NCBI GenBank assembly: GCA_023460575.1
Contig: JAEWPQ010000116.1
Location: 1 to 9,945, forward strand
Origin: Bacillota bacterium
GTDB taxonomy: Bacteria > Bacillota > Clostridia > Lachnospirales > Lachnospiraceae
Direction: 5' to 3'
Length of the DNA stretch: 9,945 nucleotides
Translations under genes and position numbers: made by a program
The notes under the pieces: model-generated
Told to the model about the DNA's origin: nothing
Seen by the model: only the letters and a program-made list of their open reading frames with translations
The model's database searches: none
Shown here: in pieces, positions 5,975 through 9,945 of the stretch
Layout of the letters: each line of letters begins with the position of its first letter
Numbering within the stretch: position 1 is the first letter of the stretch

Positions 5975-6959
5975 ATTCTCTCATTGTTTTGTTGCACAGG
6001 GAGCAGTTCGCGCAGTCAGAAGGACTGCAGTGCATTCCGGGCCGTACAAAAGGCTCTATGGTAAATCCGCATGATTCCATATTATATCTGTCACTTTCAA
6101 TCATCACTTCGCCTGATTCCTGGAAAAACTCCACTTTAATTCCCGATACAGTGAGAATCTCATCATAGAGGGGATGAGGTTTTATATGAGGAGAATATTT
6201 TTTCATCATCTCTTCCTCTGTCTGAACATAGATGGAGTGATCACAGGTAATAAGAGCCTTTACCTCCCCATTTTCCGTGAAAGACAGAGAATTGCTGTCT
6301 GCATTGATTCCGATCTGGTCCGGATCGTAAGCGGTAATTCTACCGATAGGCGTAGGCAGCAGTACAGGCTCTGCCGGTTCAATTGATTTTAAACTTCCCG
6401 ACTCATATAAAGACAGTCCCACCTTTGTTTCCACCATTCCCAGGGGAGTCCGTATGGAAGCCTTTTCTCCCGGAAACAAAGTAATACTCTTAATATCACC
6501 GCTTTTATAAAAACACAGACCATTGATCATTGCCTGAAATTCAGTAAAACCCAGATCAAAGGTCAGGGAAATGTTAAGCTTCCTCTCGTCTTCCTCCGTC
6601 CAGAAACCGCTTATCTGCCCATCCAGAATAAATACCCGGTGAATCTCTCCGGTGGGATAAAATTTAATCAGTTCAATTGGCAGTTCCCCAATGGGAGTAA
6701 GAACCTCCTGCTGCTCTTCCAGTGCTACACTGATCACCATTCCCTGCTTGTCAAATTCCACAGACGGCTTCTTTTTTCTTCTTTCGTTTTCCGTATAGGC
6801 CGGAATCAGTTCTCCTGCCTGAGTGACTATCATATTTTTTTCCGACAGGCTCACTCCTGAAAGCTCTCCGCCCGGATGGCAGAGAAAGGAGTCCACTCCA
6901 CCCAGGATCCCATAAGGAGTCTGGAGTGTCCGTGCGTCTAAAACCATATAATTCTGCAT
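5973..6959 (-). CDS. Beta-repeat protein with C-terminal four-cysteine cluster, unknown function
   Basis: I do not recognise this 328-residue protein. It is soluble, with no signal peptide or membrane segment. It carries about seven copies of a short strand-turn-strand unit, hydrophobic-x-F/Y-x-x-G-E/D-hydrophobic, near residues 28-33 (HPGGEL), 69-75 (FDKQGMV), 100-106 (FYPTGEI), 150-156 (FYKSGDI), 184-190 (LYESGSL), 227-233 (SFTENGEV region) and 278-285 (FFQESGEV). These alternate with TPxG turns at 14, 88, 171 and 203. The pattern resembles MORN/YwqK-like repeats but is not identical. The C-terminus has C311-x4-C316-x2-C319-x2-C322, a possible metal or Fe-S site. The ATG at 6959 is preferred because AGGAGG (6968-6973) lies 8 nt upstream; the in-frame GTG at 6968 would touch that site. 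It is the last gene of the operon, 15 nt after the AnfO gene, which suggests a nitrogenase-related accessory role. Confidence 0.82.
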   Translation of the reverse strand: MQNYMVLDARTLQTPYGILGGVDSFLCHPGGELSGVSLSEKNMIVTQAGELIPAYTENERRKKKPSVEFDKQGMVISVALEEQQEVLTPIGELPIELIKFYPTGEIHRVFILDGQISGFWTEEDERKLNISLTFDLGFTEFQAMINGLCFYKSGDIKSITLFPGEKASIRTPLGMVETKVGLSLYESGSLKSIEPAEPVLLPTPIGRITAYDPDQIGINADSNSLSFTENGEVKALITCDHSIYVQTEEEMMKKYSPHIKPHPLYDEILTVSGIKVEFFQESGEVMIESDRYNMESCGFTIEPFVRPGMHCSPSDCANCSLCNKTMRE

Positions 6960-6974
6960 CGCTTTCACCTCCTG

Positions 6975-7586
6975 CTAACACTGTTTTCTGGTTACCGTTA
7001 TCTGTACTCCGCCCTCCCGTGGACGGACCTTTTTTTCATAGGAAGCATCTGTTTCCAGCCATGGCGGAATGTGGGCACAGACAAGGCGCAGCTCCAGAAA
7101 CGGAGTATTGGAAAGAAAGGTTAAAAGCGCCTTTTTGGAGGAGATCTGGGGGCACTCCTTCTGAAGCTGAATTAAATCCAGAAAATAGATTCCAGGTGTT
7201 TCTGTTTCCACAGGTCCGGCATTTTTAATCATAGCTTCTTTCCGTCTTCGTTTTTCATCACTTTCTTCCATATCCTTTACTATTCCGTCTAATGTATCCT
7301 GATCCGCTTTTTCTGCACAAAAGATGCAGTATCCCTTTTGGCTGAATACCGAAAATGGGATTCCTGAAAGCTCTTTGCACATAACTGCTTTCGCATCCTC
7401 TGTCAGAGTCATGACAGCTTCGGTTTCTTTTCTCAGTTCCCCAACTGTATTTCCTTTTAAGGGAGAAAAGGGAGAGGTACGCACCGCCTGCCACTGTGAT
7501 CCCACTTTTTCAAAAATTTCCACCAGATTACAATGCAAAAAAGGAACCAGTTCCTGATTTTTGCTGATCACCGCTATTTTTTCCAC
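6975..7586 (-). CDS. anfO: Fe-only nitrogenase accessory protein AnfO family
   Basis: A 203-residue protein recognised as AnfO from its start MEKIAVIS, the central KELSGIPFSVFSQKGY (71-86) and above all the C-terminal block PVETETPGIYFLDLIQLQ (125-142) ... ISSKKALLTFLSNTPFLELR ... CAHIPPWLE (170-178). In Azotobacter and other diazotrophs anfO follows the anfHDGK structural genes of the Fe-only nitrogenase; its exact role in maturing or stabilising that enzyme is not well defined. The start codon is GTG (7584-7586), chosen because the family start aligns there and AAGGAGG lies 9 nt upstream. A charged helix (about 95-120) links the two conserved parts. The gene begins 15 nt after the PqqD-like gene. 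No nitrogenase structural gene is inside the window; the minus-strand operon may continue from one beyond 9945. Confidence 0.85.
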   Translation of the reverse strand: MEKIAVISKNQELVPFLHCNLVEIFEKVGSQWQAVRTSPFSPLKGNTVGELRKETEAVMTLTEDAKAVMCKELSGIPFSVFSQKGYCIFCAEKADQDTLDGIVKDMEESDEKRRRKEAMIKNAGPVETETPGIYFLDLIQLQKECPQISSKKALLTFLSNTPFLELRLVCAHIPPWLETDASYEKKVRPREGGVQITVTRKQC

Positions 7587-7601
7587 CTGCCTGCTCCTCC
7601 T

Positions 7602-7892
7602 TTACCCATCAATTTCAACCACATTGCCATGGATCAGTTTTGCAAGAAATTCCTCCAGCTCAAGTCTTGCATCTTCTTCGTCAATATTTTTTTTCTCGGA
7701 TAAAAGGGCGGTCAGCTCCCCCACTCCTGCCCCTCTCTCCAGGCTGTTCCATAAGAAAATACATATCTCATTTACTGACGGCAGTCCATCTAAGGAACCA
7801 TTCTGACTGTCTCTTTCATCAAATATACAAAATTCCCCTCCAAGCTCCTTTAAGGTAAATCCAGGCTTCAGCTTTACTTTCCTGATATTCAT
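7602..7892 (-). CDS. PqqD-like (RRE-fold) small protein
   Basis: A 96-residue protein of the PqqD family. Seen: KLKPGFTLKELGGEFCIFD (7-25), the entry strands; NEICIFLWNSLERG (41-54), with the N-E-x4-L-W family signature; TALLSEKKNIDEEDARLELEEFLAKL (61-86), the winged-helix part; and a short closing strand VVEID. PqqD domains recognise the leader of a precursor peptide and hand it to a radical SAM or other modifying enzyme; many free-standing clostridial members have no known partner. Here no precursor peptide or radical SAM gene is in view. Its ATG follows the chaperonin-like gene stop by 1 nt, with AAGGGG five nt upstream inside that gene, so the two are translationally coupled. It may act as a binding adaptor for a protein or peptide of the nitrogenase system; that is inference. 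Confidence 0.8.
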   Translation of the reverse strand: MNIRKVKLKPGFTLKELGGEFCIFDERDSQNGSLDGLPSVNEICIFLWNSLERGAGVGELTALLSEKKNIDEEDARLELEEFLAKLIHGNVVEIDG

Positions 7893-7893
7893 A

Positions 7894-9288
7894 TCAGCCC
7901 CTTAACCTTTCTATATCTACTCCGCTTTTTATCAGCGCTAAGTCTTCTCTGTCATATCCGGTACTCACCATGACGGCTCCGGTTGTCAGCCACATGACAA
8001 TCAGCCCGCAGATCTTCTGAATCATCAGGATAAGCAGATATGTGCTGATTTCCTCTTTTTTAAAGCTCTTTTTCATCGACTCTGTCAGGAACTTTTCTGC
8101 TTCTGACCCAGCCGTAAAGCTGTTTAAATCATCTTTTTTTAACACTCCGTACTGCTTCATCGTCTGATAATAGGCCACTGCGGATTCGATTCTTCTTTTC
8201 TCTTCCTTTGCCTGGACCGTAGTATATCCGCCTGTATAGATCACAGGCGCACAACCCATTAATGCTGCAACTCTTTCTCTTAGTTTCTGCTTATCATAAT
8301 AATTGGTTTTCGGATCGCGGATCCGTTCTTCTATTACCCGGGTCCGTCTGTAAATCCGGCTGTTATCCGTATTTCCCTCCATAACCGTATAGGAACCGGC
8401 AGCTGTCACCGTTTTTACCCTCCCCAGCATGGCGGGAGAAAATTCTTCCATTCTGCATGGATAAATACCGTCAAAAACCACCGTATCCGTATACACCGCA
8501 GCGTCCTCTAAAAGATCCTCTTTTCTCCTGCCCATTCCCGGCGCTTTCATGGCTCTTACATGAATGCGGTTCTGCTTTACATTTGCTTTAAGAAGGGTCA
8601 GTGCTTCCCCCTCTATCCCGTCAGCCAGAATGAATAAATTCTGCTGTCCCGTCTTTTGAAGAAGAGGATAGAGACTTGAAAAGGAAGTGATTGGGGTTTT
8701 TACAATCAGAACAAGGGCATCAGATACTGTTCCTTCTGCTCCCACTGCCAGACCTCCATCAAGACGCATTCCTCTGGTAATTTCCAGCCTTGTTTCCCCA
8801 AACATGGAATCTTTTACAACTACTTCCCCCACTTTTGATCCATCAACAACCATTTGGGCAGTTTCCCGGTCTTTTGTGATCGCTTCTACCAGATCCGCTT
8901 TTGCATCAGACAGGGGAATTGCTTTTTCACGAACAAAGGCTTCCAGCGTTTTTGCAGCTGCTTTCAGCTCCCTGGCGAGAAGTACCGGACTGATTCCCGA
9001 TGCCGATTTTCTTTCGCAAAAGGCCAAAAGCTCTGCTGCCAGACAGGCCGACTCTCCGGTTCCGCAGCCTGCCGCCTGATTGATCTCACCAATCGCCGCT
9101 GCTGCCAGACGGATTCCCTGATTTAAAAATAAATCCGTTCCCTCAAGCTTTCCTGCCACCTCCCCAGCGGAAAAGCTGTAAACTCCGTTTACCAGCACCT
9201 GTCCTTCTAAGGAGAGAACCCGGCAGAGACTTAAAATTCCTTCCGCCAGTTTTTTTCTTCCATCTTCAAATTTAATCTTCCGAATCAT
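7894..9288 (-). CDS. Divergent GroEL/Cpn60-like protein, ATPase residues lost
   Basis: 464 residues, homologous to chaperonin 60 but well below its usual length of about 545. Family blocks: IKFEDGRKKLAEGI (5-18), EGEALTLLKANV (226-237), VRAMKAPGMGRRKEDLLEDA (244-263), YDKQKLRERVAALMG (331-345), KEEKRRIESAVAY (361-373) and a C-terminal GLIVMWLTTGAVM (428-440) like the last GroEL helix. Key differences: the GDGTTT loop with catalytic Asp87 reads GCGTGE (74-79); the TLGPKGR and DGVSVA nucleotide loops are not recognisable; Asp398 is replaced by Ser369; the GVVAGGG segment and about 75 residues of the C-terminal equatorial domain are missing; the apical peptide-binding Tyr/Phe stretch is about 10 residues shorter. 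ATP-driven folding is therefore unlikely. The ATG at 9288 has GGAGGG 7 nt upstream; the ATG at 9303 has none. It overlaps the NifV-like gene by 17 nt. Perhaps a scaffold or holdase for a nitrogenase-type protein. Confidence 0.85.
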   Translation of the reverse strand: MIRKIKFEDGRKKLAEGILSLCRVLSLEGQVLVNGVYSFSAGEVAGKLEGTDLFLNQGIRLAAAAIGEINQAAGCGTGESACLAAELLAFCERKSASGISPVLLARELKAAAKTLEAFVREKAIPLSDAKADLVEAITKDRETAQMVVDGSKVGEVVVKDSMFGETRLEITRGMRLDGGLAVGAEGTVSDALVLIVKTPITSFSSLYPLLQKTGQQNLFILADGIEGEALTLLKANVKQNRIHVRAMKAPGMGRRKEDLLEDAAVYTDTVVFDGIYPCRMEEFSPAMLGRVKTVTAAGSYTVMEGNTDNSRIYRRTRVIEERIRDPKTNYYDKQKLRERVAALMGCAPVIYTGGYTTVQAKEEKRRIESAVAYYQTMKQYGVLKKDDLNSFTAGSEAEKFLTESMKKSFKKEEISTYLLILMIQKICGLIVMWLTTGAVMVSTGYDREDLALIKSGVDIERLRG

Positions 9289-9945
9289 TCCTTTTCCCTC
9301 CATTCATTATGGATTTTAAAAGATTTTCCCCTTTTTTGATATCCGGACTCTTGACACTTAAATCAAATTTACGGGCTGCACTATGGACAAATTCATAAAG
9401 GTTGCAATTTCCTGCCCGCTCTCCGATTCCAAGCAGCGTACCATCCACCATATCTGCACCTGCCAGCGCCATGACCATGGAATTAGCCACTGCCATTCCA
9501 AAGTCATTATGTTCATGAACCTCAATCATGATTCCTGTCTGCTTTATTTCCCGCACCAGTTCCCCTGCCCGTTTTGGAAATAAGACCCCAACCGTATCTG
9601 CAAGCCGAATGGTCTCCACTCCCTGCTGTTTCATCAGTCGGATTAAAGAAACTAAAAATGCTACGTCTGCCCTTGACGCATCTTCCAAACCTACCGTAAT
9701 GGGAATGTTATAATTCCTGGCAACTTCAATACATTCCTGAAGGGAATTTTCAATCCATTTTTTATTTTTTCCTAACTTATTATAGATCTGCGCATAAGAC
9801 ACAGGGGTTCCGATATGAATCAAGTCCGGTTTCTGCCTGGCTGATTCTTCTACATTTTCAGGGTTTAATTTAGACCAGAGGGAGATGACTGCCTGCTTTT
9901 TCTTTTTCATAATTTCGCTGATATAATGAACGCCCTCTGTACCCA
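9272..9945 (-). CDS. NifV-like homocitrate synthase family protein (5' end outside window)
   Basis: The frame stays open to the right edge (GTEGVHYISEI precedes the ATG at 9910), so that ATG is internal and the gene starts beyond 9945. Numbering from that Met: IHIGTPVS (31-38), VGLEDASRAD (73-82), IRLADTVGVL (101-110), the divalent-metal motif VHEHNDFGMAVANS with H132 and H134 (131-144), and GIGERAGN (161-168). These belong to the DRE-TIM barrel acyltransferases; VGLEDASRAD and the IHI...PVS stretch favour NifV-type homocitrate synthase (acetyl-CoA plus 2-oxoglutarate) over LeuA. Homocitrate is the organic ligand of the nitrogenase cofactor, which fits AnfO in the same operon. The protein ends about 45 residues after GIGERAGN, so the C-terminal subdomain of normal NifV (roughly 100 or more residues) is missing. 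Clostridial NifV can be split over two genes, and the other part may lie upstream. Activity of this piece alone is uncertain. Confidence 0.83.
   Translation of the reverse strand, partial: GTEGVHYISEIMKKKKQAVISLWSKLNPENVEESARQKPDLIHIGTPVSYAQIYNKLGKNKKWIENSLQECIEVARNYNIPITVGLEDASRADVAFLVSLIRLMKQQGVETIRLADTVGVLFPKRAGELVREIKQTGIMIEVHEHNDFGMAVANSMVMALAGADMVDGTLLGIGERAGNCNLYEFVHSAARKFDLSVKSPDIKKGENLLKSIMNGGKRNDSED

Noticed and set aside
6960..6968. GTG at 6968 as start of the repeat protein
   Set aside because: It directly abuts AGGAGG (6968-6973), too close for initiation; the ATG at 6959 has 8-nt spacing.
7321..7557. Plus-strand open frames opposite AnfO and the chaperonin-like gene (also 8687-9126)
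   Set aside because: They are antisense shadows of well-supported minus-strand genes, without ribosome sites or recognisable domains.
9289..9303. ATG at 9303 as start of the chaperonin-like gene
   Set aside because: No Shine-Dalgarno sequence precedes it, while GGAGGG at 9296-9301 sits 7 nt before the ATG at 9288, where homology to chaperonins begins.
9908..9910. ATG at 9908-9910 as the true start of the NifV-like protein
   Set aside because: The frame is open upstream to the window edge with sensible residues, and the N-terminal part of the TIM barrel would be missing.
5973..9945. RiPP biosynthesis cluster based on the PqqD-like protein
   Set aside because: No precursor peptide, radical SAM enzyme, peptidase or exporter is visible; AnfO and NifV-like neighbours point to nitrogenase biology instead.

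Overview
The window looks like chromosomal DNA of a strictly anaerobic Firmicute of the Clostridia, most likely a Lachnospiraceae member (a Lacrimispora / former Clostridium cluster XIVa relative is my guess, from gene content and codon style, not from any search). The clues are an anaerobic sulfite reductase (asr) operon, strong AGGAGG ribosome sites, a LytS/LytTR two-component pair next to a CstA-type transporter, and nitrogenase-accessory genes. I see no tRNA, rRNA, CRISPR array, transposase or phage gene.

Layout. (1) Positions 1-1119, plus strand: the last 46 codons of asrB, then complete asrC, the siroheme/ferredoxin subunit of the anaerobic sulfite reductase. (2) 1197-1700: an AT-rich patch with a promoter inside a perfect 21-bp-arm palindrome carrying two TACAnnTGTA boxes (BlaI/MecI/CopY-type operators). 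It precedes a small secreted protein with wall-binding-like repeats, and a third box lies just downstream of that gene. (3) 1846-5929, plus strand: a LytS-family sensor kinase, a LytTR response regulator overlapping it by 4 bp, and a CstA-family carrier. This is the arrangement of pyruvate-sensing BtsSR/BtsT-like systems; 21-bp-spaced direct repeats upstream of the carrier gene are the candidate regulator site. (4) A 17-bp-stem hairpin at 5937-5974 separates this unit from a convergent operon. (5) 9945-5973, minus strand: a tightly packed operon read right to left, coding for a NifV-like homocitrate-synthase family protein (cut by the window edge, short at its C-terminus), a divergent GroEL-like protein, a PqqD-like small protein, AnfO (Fe-only nitrogenase accessory protein) and an unrecognised beta-repeat protein ending in a four-cysteine cluster.

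The minus-strand operon is the most interesting part. NifV (homocitrate for the nitrogenase cofactor) and AnfO tie it to an alternative, probably Fe-only, nitrogenase or a relative, whose structural genes would lie upstream, beyond position 9945. The other three genes are not standard nitrogenase accessories as far as I know. The chaperonin-like protein has lost the ATPase residues of GroEL and much of its C-terminal equatorial domain. The PqqD-like protein starts 1 nt after it. The last gene is a seven-repeat protein with a C-terminal Cx4Cx2Cx2C motif. Gaps and overlaps of -17, 1, 15 and 15 nt suggest one transcript and a joint role, plausibly in maturing or protecting a nitrogenase-type metalloenzyme; that role is inference.

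Three start sites were set from ribosome-site position or open frame: the chaperonin-like gene at 9288 (not 9303), the repeat protein at 6959 (not the GTG at 6968), and the NifV-like gene beyond the window (the ATG at 9910 is internal).
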